64,000 nucleotides of DNA from Malania oleifera (GCF_029873635.1 NC_080420.1:57943457-58007456), one strand, 5' to 3'; positions 22,756-35,856 are shown, counted from the first letter of the stretch. The notes: a model not told the origin generated them from the letters alone. Numbers and translations are program-made.

Positions 22756-23842
22756 AAAGTATTATATTTTTCTCACATTTCTTTATTATTTTTTTGATAT
22801 CTTGCATGTGTGTGGATAACCTTTGGACACATTCACAACACTAGAACTTTTAGGTTTGAGGGTAATTTGCCACATAGTATGAGGCTGAACAACTACAAGT
22901 CTTATTAAGTTCAAATTCTTCTCACCCCCTCTAATTCTCAAATACTCACTACTCACAAGATTATGCTTTTGGAGATGGATAAAACAACTAATACTGCTTA
23001 TAAATGACATGACCATGTTCTATAGCTTAAAGTTCTATAGCCCTTTTCTGATTAATTTATGTTGGCATAAAATTGTAAAAATCAAGTTGTTCAAATAGTC
23101 TATTTAAAACATTAACATAAGTGAAACTATTACAAAGAACAAATATAAATTAGGACAAAAATATAAACCAAAAAAGGGCTTGTAGGTAGCGGCTGAATAG
23201 GCTAAGAAAGCTTAGGTAGGACAAGCTCACAGTCATAGGCAACAACAATAGTTGTAGGTGGTGGTGGCACTTGTAGGAAGTAGTGGAGGTCGCAAGCAGC
23301 AACATCAGTTGCAAGTAAAGGTGGTCACAGATGGATGCAACAAGTGGAGGAGGCGATGATGGCAGCGTTTATAACTTTTAGAAGCCTTTTATAAACTTTT
23401 AATTGTTGAACAAAGTGGAAGGGGAAGGGATAAACAAAGGAAGGAGCTTGCAGAATGTCTATTTCAAATGCCAATAGTGGTCATAGGAGGTAATGGCTTA
23501 GGGAGGAGCTTGCACAGTGGCTTAGTGAAGTATTGGAGTTGGGAAGGGAGGGCGAAAAACGAATGTAATAGGATGAAAAAAATTTAGGAAATTTTTTTAT
23601 AAATACACTTAGCATCATTTCCTAAATGTTGTTCTTAAGTAAATTTTTTTGCTAAATAATTTCTACCATCACTAAAAAATTCCCCTAAGAGTGCCAAAAA
23701 TGGTTTTGATTTTCCTAGCCAACCCCTAGTGACCAAAGGTGATAGTTTTCAGTTTTTTTAGTTATCGCCAAAAGTAACTTTTAGTGAAAAAATTTAGTTT
23801 GTCACTAGAAATTTGTCATTAGAAACAATATTTCTTATAGCT
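22756..23842 (-). mobile_element. CACTA-b, 5' end region
   Basis: Begins with the AAAGT target duplication of Gypsy-1 (22756-22760) and continues the host CACTA. A G-rich stretch with GGTGGTGGTGG-like and GGGAGGGCGAAAAACG sequence (23200-23570) resembles the 5' region of CACTA-a. Subterminal sequence follows (TCACTAGAAATTTGTCATTA) and then TTTCTTATAG at 23831-23840, a decayed CACTA-type terminus on the minus strand (CTATAAGAAA). No intact reading frame is present. Confidence 0.55.
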
Positions 23843-23899
23843 TTCATAGTTGGCAACATCTATTAAAGGATTCTGATGCCTCACACTTTTTTTTTTATT

Positions 23900-24180
23900 T
23901 ATAAGTTATAAATTATATTGATCAAAATGGATATGTACAGAAGCTCTAAGCATACCTGAGAAAAAGGGAAACCCCACTCGAACAAACAAACAAAGGTATA
24001 ATAAACCTGGGCATACCCAGGGCACAAAGGCGAAGAAGCAAAGAAGCAACTATAACAAACAAAACAAATACATCAAACCTGGGCATACTTAGGGCATAAA
24101 GGCCAATAAGCAAAGAAGCAACTACATCAAACAAAACAAAACAAAACAAGTCTCCACATCAACCAAGGATCCTATGAAAG
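23900..24180 (-). repeat. LINE 3' region with repeated CCTGGGCATAC units
   Basis: Two or three imperfect units of about 80 bp contain CTGGGCATACCCAGGGCA, AAGCAAAGAAGCAACTA and AACAAAACAAA. They lie between the ORF2 remnant and the poly-A tail, so they form the 3' untranslated region of the LINE. Confidence 0.7.
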
Positions 24181-24183
24181 AGG

Positions 24184-24819
24184 GTAATTTTTCATACAAA
24201 ACCCTATACACATGGATCTGAACAACTTTAATAATAGGATCCACTGATGTGATAATGCCTTAAAACTTCCTTCTGTTACAAAAATGCCAAATTGAATAAA
24301 CCATGGACGCAAAACAGATCTTCTTGGCCAAATATTGAATACCCTTGCCCCTTGCTTCCTTAATAAGCCATTTGAAGAAAGCTTTAATAGTAGACATTTT
24401 TCTTGTCAAACCCAACCAAGCCTTAAGCTATTCCCAAACTGATGCAGAAACCCTGCATTTAAAGAACATGTGATCAAGAGATTCCTCTTTATTACCACAC
24501 AAGACACACAATTTATCATAACCTTCCACTGACAGTTTATCTTATGTAAGTAATTTACATTTTGCACACAACCAAAGAACAAATGCATGTTTAAGAGCAT
24601 TGCCACTTTTCCAAATCATAGAATGCCACGAGACTTTATGGTGTCTGAATCTCCAAAACTGGTAGACCAAAGAAAAACCCATCTAATCGCCCATAAGCCA
24701 CTTTTTGAATTAAACATCAGCCTCCTCACAAGTGTCACAACTCTAGAGAATCAGGTCTTTAATTTCAATGAACTTCTTGAGGAGAGGAGAGTCCTCATGA
24801 TTAGCATTTACCTCCCAGA
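24184..24819 (-). pseudogene. LINE ORF2 C-terminus (RT-type zinc-binding domain), decayed
   Basis: Minus-strand translation gives HHKVSWHSMIWKSG, then HAFVLWLCAKCKLLT, then the zinc-binding pattern CVLCGNKEESLDHMFFKC, then VWE*LKAWLGL and WLIKEARGKGIQYLAKKICF. This is the zf-RVT domain and tail at the C-terminus of plant L1-like ORF2 proteins. A few stop codons are present, so it is a relic. The zinc-binding residues C-x2-C ... H-x4-C are all still visible (about 24445-24500). The upstream part ends at 24819 where Gypsy-2 inserted. A further 40 bp of LINE lies beyond Gypsy-2 at 37986-38025. Confidence 0.88.
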
Positions 24820-24824
24820 TACTT

Positions 24825-27039
24825 TGAAATAACTTGATTTTTTATGCCATTTTTTTCCACTTAAAAATATATAGCAAATCTCTCTATATTATCTGCTAAA
24901 AACATCTCAAGCCCCCAATGAAGTACTGAGGAAACTCTATTCACATTACATTCCTAAGTAGCGGTAAAAATAAAACTGTGTACTATATTTACAATACCAG
25001 AAATCTTAAAAGTCCCAAAATATACATTACAAAACTCCTAGTGACATCCATCAAAAACCCTGGGATCTACCCAAACAATCAACACCCAGGAAACACTCGC
25101 CCTTCAAAAAAGGCAGCTTGAGAATTTCTTTACCTGCAAGTCTAATCTACTCGCTTAACTGGATCACCTGAAAAATGTTAAGTCACTGGGGTGAGACAAC
25201 GCTCAGTAAGAGGAGATATGCTATCACTAGTGTGTGGTAACTGAGTTACACATTTAAAATATAGATATAATACTAAAATTGTAAATCTGTTAGTCTAGTA
25301 TACCGTACTGATTACATTTATTACAATTTAAAATACAACTGTATATATGAGTTTTCTAGCTACACATAATTCTAGTATTATAATAAATCTGTTGTTGTAC
25401 TGTATATCTGTGTATATAGAAACAACTGTGATAATATCCTGGAACTGAATGTCATGATTTAACCCCTCATGAAAGGGTTGTGTGGCCCATAGGCGGGACT
25501 TAACACTAGTTGGCCCACCAGGTAAGTCAATCAGAAGCTCTACCAATCATCAATCCGGCCCACTACAATCTCTCCAAGCTCAATAACTAATCTTTACCTC
25601 GTCAAACCAGCCTCCTCCACCAAGAATACTGAGGAGATTGCAATCTCTCCATAGACACGGTTGACAGAATCCACATACTATCTAAAATATGTGGTTGCAC
25701 TCTGATCTGAATATAGCAACGATACGATGCTCTAGTGTCTGAATTTAACTAAATATTTCCTCAGGGTCTAATACTATTTAGTACTGATATTTATAATTAT
25801 CTTACTGTTTTTACCATAATTTTGAAATAACCATAACACTTTTAAACTGATCTATATAATTTGAATTTCTAACTAAATAATTGAATAACTGAGTGTTATG
25901 GTTCTAAAGTCATGACATTCTAAAAAATAATATAAATCATATTTTCTAAAAACTACATATCGATATTTTCTACTAATATACTATAAAACATGATATTTGT
26001 AAAAACGGTATAAATACTATACTAAACTGTTATGAACTCATGCCACACGATTAAGTAATTAGATTCTCATGCTCTAAAATATGCAACTCCTACAATAATA
26101 ATAATTTTCTAGATAAACTGAATAATAAACTGATATATATACATAATTTTCTGATAAACTTTCTAAAATTCCTAGCATAGCATATTTCCCTTTCCTATCT
26201 GACTGGGAGGATAGCCTCCACTCAACTCTCGCATCCTTAGTGTACCAACCCTAAAAACCTGCATTTACATATACAAATTTCCAAATAAATCAATACACCT
26301 ATATTTCCTGAGATTGCCTATTCATAATTTCTTGAACTGTACATTACCTGGGCTCCCAAACGGATACTTGCTGGGTCCTCAACCCATGACTATAGGAGCC
26401 CAAAACACCCTATTCCTAAAAATATGACACCCCAAATTTATTCCGCAAAACACTAGTATATTCTCATAGAATACAAAATCTGGCCCCAAATAATAATGGC
26501 AATACTGAAAATACCTAAAAATCCACTTACCCAAAATTTGTGATGGTTCCCAAACTACTCAAATTGAATTTCCGCCCCAGTTAGGTTGTAGAGAATCTCC
26601 CCAGAATCACCGTGGTAGCTTCTAATCGTCGAACCAGGGAGAATCGGAGCCAAAAATCTAGAGAGAAGTGAACGAAATCGTTTTCTAGAGAAATAAAATG
26701 AGAGAGAGAAAAATTTTCCGCAAAAAACTCATTTTCTGCATATTTATAGGTGGCTGGCCACATGGCCTCATTGACAAGCCACATCGCCTCGTCAACAAGT
26801 CCATGAAGGCGGTTCGTTGACGAAGATGGTGCCCTCGTCAACGAAATTCAGGCCCTAAAAATAGCCACTTGGTAAATTCTCGTCGACGAGACACGCGTCC
26901 ACGTCGACGAGCCCAAGAAGACTTTTTGTCGACGAACTCTCTGTGTTTGTCAACGAAGCCCTGTTGCATCCCCCTTTAAAATTCTTTTTCCCTCTCTTTT
27001 CTTTATTATTTAATTCCAATAGTTATCCAGGTTATTACA
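24825..27039 (-). mobile_element. Gypsy-2 3' LTR
   Basis: On the minus strand it starts TGTAATAACCTGGATAAC and ends in AAGTTATTTCA. It is 2215 bp and matches the 5' LTR throughout. The palindrome motif TCGTCGACGAG and variants cluster at 26760-26970. An (AAT)3-4 run at about 26096-26105 corresponds to a much longer run in the 5' LTR. Confidence 0.92.
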
Positions 27040-27053
27040 TTCTTCCCTCCTTA
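27040..27053 (-). other. Gypsy-2 polypurine tract
   Basis: The minus strand reads TAAGGAGGGAAGAA directly before the TGTAATAACC start of the 3' LTR. Confidence 0.85.
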
Positions 27054-27315
27054 TAAAATTTCGTCCTTGAAATTTACTATTTGTACCATACACCACTCTC
27101 TGAAGAAAATTGGCTACTTATTTTATTAATTACCCTCACTTGTGGCGAAAGAATACCGTGGTTACATTCAAGGTCCTAGGAGATTAGAAATACACTTATA
27201 AAAAAAATTCTCTCAAAACCAAAACATTACCTATCCTATAATCTAAAATACAACCATATATGTATCACTTTACACTAAACAAACTTTGTCTTTATCTAAA
27301 CAACACTGACTAATA

Positions 27316-30300
27316 CTATAATTCATTAAATAAATGTGGGAATTTCTGTCTAATTTCTTCCTCAAGCTCCCATGAAACTTCTTTAAAAGCACGGTTTCTC
27401 CACAAAACTTTCACCAGCTGAATTTCCCTAGTGCGCAATTCCTGTATCTTTCGGCCTAAGATCTGTACCGGTGCTTCCTCATAGGCTAGTGAATCTCTAA
27501 GTTCTATTTTTGCATAACTAATTACGTGGGATGAGTTTGGGTCATATTTCCTTAGCATGGCAACATGGAATACGTCGTGTATTCTAGAAAAAGTTGGTGG
27601 CAGAGCTAGCTTGTAGGCAACTGACCCCTCTCTCTCTAGTATCTCAAAAGGGCCAATATACCTAAAGCTCAGCTTGTCCTTCTTCCCAAACCTCATAACC
27701 CCTCTCAGAGGAGCTACCTTCAAGAATACCCAATCCCCCCACATCAAATTCTAACTCCTGGTGGTGAGTGTTTGCATAACTCTTTTGCCGACTCTGAGCT
27801 GTACTGATTCTTTCTTGAATTAGTTGGACTTTATCATACGCCTGTTGTACCATCTCCGAACCCAAAACTCACCTCTCGCTTACTTCATCCCAGAAAAAGA
27901 GGAGAACGACACCTCCTACCATAAAGCGCCTCCTAAGGTGCCATGCCGATGCTGGCCTGATAGCTGTTATTGTAAGCAAATTCAACCAACGACATAAACT
28001 GGGTCTAGCTACCCCTAAAATCCAGCACGCATACACGAAACTTATCCTCTAATATCTAGATCATCCTCTTAGTCTGACCATCCTTCTAAGGGTGAAAAAC
28101 AGTGCTGAATGCTAACTGTGTTCCCATAGCCTCCTAAAAGCTTTTCCAAAATTGTGAAGTAAATCGGGGATCTCAGTCTGAGACTATGGATACCAGTACA
28201 CCATGGATGCGAACTATTTCCTGAACATAAATTTTTGCTAGTCTGTCCATGGAATAGTTGACTTTAATAGGGATGAAGTGAGTGGTCTTCGTCAGATGAT
28301 CAACGATCAACCAAATAGCATTCAACCCCTGTCGCACTAGTGGTAGCCCAGTAACAAAATCCATAGAGACGTGATCCCATTTCCACTCTAGCATGAAGAG
28401 TGGCTGCAACTTTCTCACGGGTCTCTGGTGCTCAACCTTTATCTATTGGCATGTCAAGCACTGCTTTACAAATTTAGTGATATCCTTCTTTATGCCGCTC
28501 CACCAAAAGGATTCACGTAGATCCCGATACATTTTAGTACTACCTGGATGTACGGTGTATAGAGATCTGTGAGCCTCCTCCAATATAGTTCTCATGATCT
28601 CGGCATCTGCAGGAACACATAGTCTAGTATGGAATCACAAGGCTCCGTCATCCAATATGCTAAAATCCTCCTCCTGTCCGTCTTGCACTTTCTCTATCAA
28701 GTCTACTAACTCTGGGTTAAAATTATGGCCAGCTTTAATCCTTTCTTGCAACGTAGGCTAAATCACTAGGTTAGCAATGAATGACTGGTGATCATCCTCT
28801 ATCAGCTTCACACCTAATCTCTCTAAATCCATCAGAATTGGGTGTTGAATCTCCACTGCTGATAATACTGCTTCCACTAACTTTTGGCTCAATGCATCAG
28901 CCGCCACGTTTGCTTTCCCTAGATGGTAGCCAATATTGCAGTCATAATCTTTAATAAGTTCCAGTCATTTTCTTTGCCTCATATTTAGCTCTTTCTAAGT
29001 GAAGAAATATTTTAAACTTTTGTGGTCTGTAAAGATTTCACATTCCCCCCCATACAAATAATGCCTCCAAATCTTGAGAGCGTACACCACTGCAGTTAGT
29101 TCCAAATCATGCACAAGATAGTTTTTCTCATATTCTTTAAGCTGCCTAGAAGCATATGTGAGAACCCTGTCGTGCTGCATCAATACGTACCCAAGTCCCT
29201 TCAGGGACGCATCATTGTATATCACAAACCTGTCCTCTCTTGATGAAATAGCTAATACTGGGGCGGTGCCCAACCGCTGTTTCAATTCTTGAAAGCTCTG
29301 TTCACAGTCATCGGTCTGTTCAAACCTCACATTTTTTGTCGTGAGTCATTTCAATGGACCCAATAATCTGAAGAAACCGTTAACAAAGCGTTGGTAATAG
29401 CCTGCCAAACCCAGAAAACTTCTAACCTATTGGACATTCCTTGGTCTCACCCAACTCACCACTGCCTTTATCTTACTCGGGTCAACTGATATGTCGTCCT
29501 CGGAGATCACATGACCGAGAAATGTAACCTGCCTTAACCAGAATTCACATTTCTTGAATTTTGCATACAACTTTCTTCCTCTCAATATTTGCAACACCAG
29601 CCTCAGATAATGCTTGCGCTCCTCAAAACTCCTCGAGTAAACCAATATATCATCTATAAAAACTACAATGAACTGATCCAAAAACTGATGGAACACCCGA
29701 TTCATTAAATCCATATATACTTCTGGTGCATTAGTCAACCCAAATGGCATCACTAGAAACTTATAATGCCCATATCTAGTTCGGAATGTCATCTTCGAAA
29801 TATCTTCTACCCTAACTTTCACCTAATGGTAACCCGACCGAAGGTCAATTTTAGAATAGACTTGGGTCCCCTGAAGCTGATCAAACAAATTGTTGATCCT
29901 GGGAAGAGGATATTTATTCTTGACTGTCAGTTTATTTGTTTCCCTATAATCTGTGCACATCCTCATGGTCCCATCTTTCACCTTCACGAATAGAACTAGT
30001 GCTCCCTAGGGCGACACACTGGGCCTGATAAATCTTTTATCCAGAAATTCTTGCAATTGATATTTTAGTTCCTTTAACTCGGCTGGAGCCATTCGGTAAG
30101 GTGCTTTAGATACAAGTGCCAACCCCAGTAGAAGATCCAATTCAATTTCATGGTCTGGTGGTAAACCAGGTAATTCTTCTGAAAAAAAGTCTAAAAATTC
30201 TATGACCACAGGAATATCTACTTGTTTTAGTTCTTCTTTTGGCAATTCCTTTATGTAAGTAACAAATCCCTAGCAACCATCTTGAATCAGTTTTCTCACC

Positions 30301-30725
30301 TGAATAGCTGACACAAGTTGTGGCAAAGAGCGCTCACGTGAACCAATAAATCTGTATTCTTGCTCAACAGGTGGTATGAAAATCACTTCTTTCAAATGAC
30401 AATCAATAAATGACATGATTAGCTGCCAACCAATCCATACCTAATATTACATCTAACCCCTGCATGTCTAATATCACAAGATCAGCTGGCAGTACTTTTC
30501 CCTGTATGGCCATCGGAAAATCCCTAAGTACCTTCCTACACCTCACCAGTGATCCACTCGGCATAGCTACAGCCAACTCGACATCTAACAACCGTGCCTC
30601 ATACCCAGTCAATTTAGCATACCCGATGAAATAAATGAATGGGTGGCACCTGTGTCAAACAAAACAACAACTTTATACGAAAAAGCGGTAAAATTACCTG
30701 TAACTATGTCTCCAGCTGCCTCGGC
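27316..30725 (-). pseudogene. Gypsy-2 pol: protease, RT, RNase H, integrase, chromodomain-like
   Basis: The domains appear in order on the minus strand. Protease: FDTGATHSFI near 30640 and GLDVILGMDWLAANH near 30430. [29 protein letters not shown], then the catalytic [14 protein letters not shown] at about 29640-29680, with [15 protein letters not shown] following. RNase [19 protein letters not shown] near 29200 and [10 protein letters not shown] near 29000. The integrase zinc-binding region is near 28440-28580 and the core near 28170-28400 (MDFVTGLPL, IVSD*DPRFTSQFW). The third acidic residue region is destroyed (FHP*EG). The tail has YIGPFEILEREG and a chromodomain-like RKIQELRTREIQLVKVLWRN. 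About 15 stops or frameshifts interrupt it. The terminal 143-codon segment (27316-27747) is still open. Confidence 0.92.
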
Positions 30726-30880
30726 GTCACCTAGCGTCAATGCATAGACCCTCGCCAGTGCAGTGTTCCTCTACTGGCCTCCACGAGGCGCCTGATAACC
30801 ACCCCGAGATGGTCTGAGAGCTGGTGCTTGAGCTGACAATCCCTAACATGACTAAGACTTGTGCCTAGGTATCCCACAAC

Positions 30881-33198
30881 TGTTGATTAAGGTGTAATCC
30901 CAAGAGGGTGTGAATTGGGTATTTTAAGAATTTCTTTGAAACTTATTTACCAATCAATCTCTATTTCTATGTTTAACTAATTAATGGCTAGAATTTGATG
31001 TTGTTTTGAATTACTAAATCAATGAAATCCTTTTTACCCAATTAAGTGCGTGTAAAGTTATTCAACATACACAAGCAAGTAGGAAATTAAAATACGATGC
31101 GGAAAATAAAAAGGATAAGGGAAGAGAGAATGCAACCGCGATTTTACGAGGTTTAGCCAACCCGGCCTACATCCTCGCCTTGAGCAACCCACTCAAGGAT
31201 TCCACTAAAATCCCTACTCCTTAAATTGGGACGGAGCTTCCCTTACAATCCGCTGCTTACAAGAGGTACAACTCCCTCCTAATCTGCTGCTTACAAGAGG
31301 TACAACTCCCTCCTAATCCACTGCTTACAAGAGGTACAACTCCCTCCTAATTCGCTGCTTACAAGAGGTACAACTTCCTCTTCACACTCGGTTCACAACC
31401 CGAATCGTGTTTACAATTTAGGCTCAAATCTGCAAACACTCAATGTTGCTTCTAACAAAAGCTGGTGAGTACAATTCAAAGTCCTAGTACATTAACATAT
31501 GATGTAACTTGAAGCTCAGAATGTATGGAAACGATACAATCGCTTATGTATGATATGCTTCAACATAAAAATCCCTCTTTAACCAAAACTCTCAAGTAAA
31601 GAAATATTTGAAATGCTTTGGAGTATATTAGGGTTCTAGTTCACTTTGTAAAGATGCACAAATATGTCTAATGTGAACTTGATAAAAGCTTTATCTTGAA
31701 TATTTTATCAATCTATATCAAAAAGCTTTCTTTCAAAATATTTAATCACAACCCGATCTTTGTAATATGTAAATAGATATATGATATGTAATTCAAAGAT
31801 CAAAATACTGAGTATAAGGTTTTCCAAACAAAGTATCCCTCAATAACATAAATATTTATGAGCACCAAAGATATATATATTCAAGTGTTTTAAAATATCT
31901 AAATTATGAATCTGTTAACTGAAAAACACACTTGAATCAATTCTTTTAATCAATCACACAACCTTAATCAAGTAATGATCTTATTTAAAATAACTATGTA
32001 TACGTATAGGCACTTTCAAGATCAATCTTTTAATCAAAATAGATTTTTCAATAATAAGCTCTATGAACAATATATATGTATATTTATATACTCTTGAATC
32101 AAAGACCAATCAACCAATAGCTAAAAAATTTTATCAAGTAATGATCTCGTCAAAAGCAATTTTTATATGTATGTGCACACTCAAGATCAAACTTTTCTAA
32201 TGATGTTGAATAACAAGTAATGAGATGAGAAGTTCTTGAAAATAATAACTTGAATGATCAAACCTCAATACCAAGTTGACAATCAAGGTGTATCAGAGAG
32301 ATCCCTTTGAGATTCTAAATTGATTTGCCCAAGCTCGATGAGTAGAAGTTGAAGTGTAGTCAATCGTATAGCAATAAGAGCAAATTTTCAATATTCTTTC
32401 AACAAGATGTGTTCTTCTCTTTCTTGAGTGTCGTAGCCTTGTTCTAGGGTTTAGATATTCATAATATATAGTATATTACCCTTAGAATTGATCTCAGTCA
32501 TTCGATCAATAAGATACCTCGCGTGTCTTTTTAATAAAGAACTGACTTTTAGGCTTTCCTGCGAGTCCAGGCAACCGAACTCGACTTCAAGCTCCTGAAG
32601 TGTCAACTTCAAGCGCCTGAGGTTCCAAGGTTAGGCGACCGAGGTACCTCTACCAGGTTCTGTCTTTCCCATTTAATTCTTAAGGCGACCGAACTTAATC
32701 TTCAGGCTACCGAAGAAATTCTTCAGGCGCCTGAGGTTAACTTCAGGCTACCGAAGTCCCCTTTTTCACACATATTCAATTCCAATTTAAAATTATACTT
32801 TGATTCTTCACTTAGGCCTTTTACAAAACAAGTTTTCAAGATTTTAAACACATTTCTAAGCCCATGTAAGTACTCTAATGATGTACATGAAATGCATGAA
32901 TCCTAAAATCATTCTAAGTTATATTGAGCCTCAAGATAAATCATACAAAAATGTAGATATATGAGTTCTAAATACCCATTCCCAAGACATTCTTGAGCTT
33001 TGCTGCTTGCATCTTGATTCTCATAATCTTTGAGTTCCATGGTACTTTCTAATATGTATAAGCTTTACTTTATGGCATCCATGACTCGTTATCTTTCCGT
33101 GCATGCTTAATATAGGTCCTGTTCATAAACTCAATGCATAGATCAAATACCAAGTGATTTGTCATTATCAAAACAGGATTGGACTCGTTGAGTCAACA
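30881..33198 (-). mobile_element. Solo LTR of SIRE-like Copia (family C), minus orientation
   Basis: On the minus strand it starts TGTTGACTCAACGAGTCC and ends GATTACACCTTAATCAACA. Flanks are ACAAC (30876-30880) and ACAAT (33199-33203), a 5-bp target duplication with one change. It is a close relative of the plus-oriented solo LTR at 18751-21002: both contain CTGTTTTGATAATGACAAAT and ACTTGGTATTTGATCT near the start. It interrupts the gag zinc knuckle of Gypsy-2. Length 2318 bp; no internal region. Confidence 0.92.
31251..31386 (-). repeat. Four 34-bp tandem repeats in the family C solo LTR
   Basis: CTGCTTACAAGAGGTACAAC recurs at 31253, 31287, 31321 and 31355, exactly 34 bases apart, with CTCCCTCCTAATC between units. 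The plus-oriented relative has a single copy at about 20593-20630, so this array grew in one copy. Confidence 0.93.
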
Positions 33199-34016
33199 AC
33201 AATGATAGTAGATGTTCTCTCCCATACTACATTCCCCTGAATGCCTCCGGCCACGTCTGAGACAAATAGGAATAGTCTATCCACCCTGAGGAACACTGCG
33301 CCCCATCATTCATCCAAGACTTCCTCCATATCAGTCTCCTCTCCATGGCCCCCAGCTAGAACCCGCCTGGAAATCTTGAGGCTTGGGCCTCTTCCTCTAA
33401 CTTTGAGCTACAACACCCCTCTGCATGCCACTCTCAATAACGGTAGCTCAATCCACCACCTCCGTGAATGTTTAAGCCCAAAAATCGATAACCTGCTCAA
33501 ACAAATTTTGTCTCAAACCTTCCTCAAATTTCCTTACTTTCTTCTCCTCGTCTGGTGCCAAGTATGGGGCAAATTGAGACAACTCAATGAATCGTGCTGC
33601 ATATTGTGATACTGTCATCTACCCCTGAGCTAAATGCAGGAATTATGCTGCCTTCGCACTTCGAACTATAGCAGGGAAATATCGCTTGAAGAACAGCTCC
33701 TTAAATCAATTTTATCAATTTAAACGATGCAAATGACACCTTTTGTTCATCTGTATATGATAGCACCACCAATGTTTCCTCAATGTCCTGAACCCAATTT
33801 TCAGCCATAATTGGGTCAACTCTTTCAACAAAAGATGGGGGCTTCATCCGCGTAAACTACTCGATCGTGCAGCCACGCTCTCCCGAGCTCCTAGCCATTT
33901 CAGTCATCACTTGCTGGGTGACGTTGCGCAGTACTGCATCAGAATCTTTACCCCCCATGCTAAAAGGTCCTGCTCCCTTACCCCTAGCATTTGTACCACT
34001 GCTTTTTGGGTCCATC
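33199..34016 (-). pseudogene. Gypsy-2 gag, split by solo LTR and broken
   Basis: The minus-strand frame opens MDPKSSGTNARGKGAG at 34016. It carries the Tekay-type gag pieces RMKPPSFVERVDPIMAENWV and QKVSFASFKL near 33730-33850, then degenerate capsid sequence. The zinc-knuckle region is reached near 33240: HSGEC, then a cut at YYHC. The rest of the knuckle (CGIPRHKS*SC) lies beyond the solo LTR at about 30845-30880. Stops and frameshifts break the frame. The ATG is chosen because it lies about 310 bases after the primer-binding site and gives the family's usual start. Confidence 0.8.
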
Positions 34017-34326
34017 CTAAAAAGATGTAGAACATAATATAAGGACCCTATCTCCCACACAAATCTAATTTATTTCATCTAATTGAAATCTCATATTCAC
34101 TATTAACTATCCCCCTTGTTCCTAATTCAAAATCCAATCCTGCAACCTAGACACACGACTCGTCAATAGTTTACTATGGCTTTCCTGAAATCGTTACCCC
34201 AAAAAAGACATAGAAACCACCACGAAAATCCTGTACCCAAACCACAGAACAAAACTTCTCATCCTTTTCCTATATTCTGGTATTGTTTCCGTTGCACTCT
34301 AGAGTCTACTGAACCTAACAACCTAG

Positions 34327-34338
34327 GCTCTGATACCA
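34327..34338 (-). other. Gypsy-2 primer-binding site
   Basis: The minus strand reads TGGTATCAGAGC, a perfect complement of the initiator tRNA-Met 3' end, two or three bases after the 5' LTR. Confidence 0.93.
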
Positions 34339-35284
34339 AATTTATAACGACCTGACTTTTCATGCCATTTTTTCCCACTTAAACATATATAGCAAATCTC
34401 TTTGTATTATCTGCTAAAAACATCTCAGGCCCCTAAGGAAGTACTGAGAAAACTTTGTTCACATTACATTCCTAAGCAGCGGTAAACATAAAACTGTGTA
34501 CTATATTTACAATACTCGAAATCTAAAAAGTCCCAAAATATACATTACAAAACTCCCAGTGACATCCACCAAAAACTCGAGATCTACCCAAACAATCAAC
34601 ACCCAGGAAACACTCACCCTTCAAAAAGGACAGCGTGAGAATCTCTCAACCTACGAGCCTGATTTGCTCACCCAACTGGATCACTAGAAAAATGTTAAGT
34701 CACTGAGGTGAGACAACACTCAGTAAGAGGAGATATGCTATCACTAGTGTGTGGCAACTGAGTTACACATTTAAAATACTGATATAATACTGAAATTGTA
34801 AAACTATTAGTCTAGTATACCGTATTGATTACATTTATTATAATTTAAAATACAACTGTATATCTGAGTTTTCTAGCAACACATAATTATAGTATTATAA
34901 TAAATCTGCTGCTATAATGTATATTTGTGTATATAGAAACAACTGTGATAATACCCTAGAACTGAATGTCATGATTTAACCCTTTATGACAGGGTTGTGC
35001 GACCCATAGACGGGACTTAACACTGGTTGGCCCACCAGGTAAGTCTATGTGAAGCACTACCAATCATCAATCTGGCCCACTGCAATCTCTCCGGGCTCGA
35101 TAACTAATCTCTACCTTACCAAACCGGCCTCCTCCACCCAGAATACTAGGGAGACTGCAATCTCTCCATAGACATGGTTGACAGAATCTACATACTATTT
35201 GAGATATGTGGTTGCACTCTGATATGAATATAGCAACGATATAGTGCTCTGATGTCTGAATCTGACTAAATATTTCCTTAGGGT

Positions 35285-35806
35285 CAGGGCCGGCTCTTGA
35301 GAATATGAGGCCCTAGGCGAATAATTTATTCAACTACCCTTAATATTTTGTTTAATTTTTATTTTTATTTAAAATTAATTTTTCTAACTTTTTGAGATGC
35401 AAAATCACTAATTAAAGTTTTATATTCAGGATTTTCAAGTATTTGCTAGTAGTTGGTTATTTAATTTTTGGCCAAATAACTTATAACAAAAACAAAATAC
35501 TCTATCTAAATCTTTAGAATATATAAGCCATTTTCTATCATGTTTCTCTCCATTTGATAATTTTCGAATATAATATATATTTGAAAAATGTCTTGAATTT
35601 TCATCTTTTGGAAAAATTAAATCATTATCCCTAATAGGACCTTTTTCAACTAGTAAATTTCGTAATTTGATATCTATATTTTCCCAATATTTTGGATCAT
35701 AAATATTATCATCATTATTTATTTATTTTTTCTTCTATATTAAAATGTCTTTCAAAAGAAATATCATTAGTGAACATTTCCTGTATATCAATGTTATCTT
35801 TATCAC

Positions 35807-35856
<50 letters not shown>

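Noticed and set aside
33241..33609. 122-codon plus-strand frame
   Set aside because: It lies antisense to the Gypsy-2 gag pseudogene, and the gag homology is on the minus strand.
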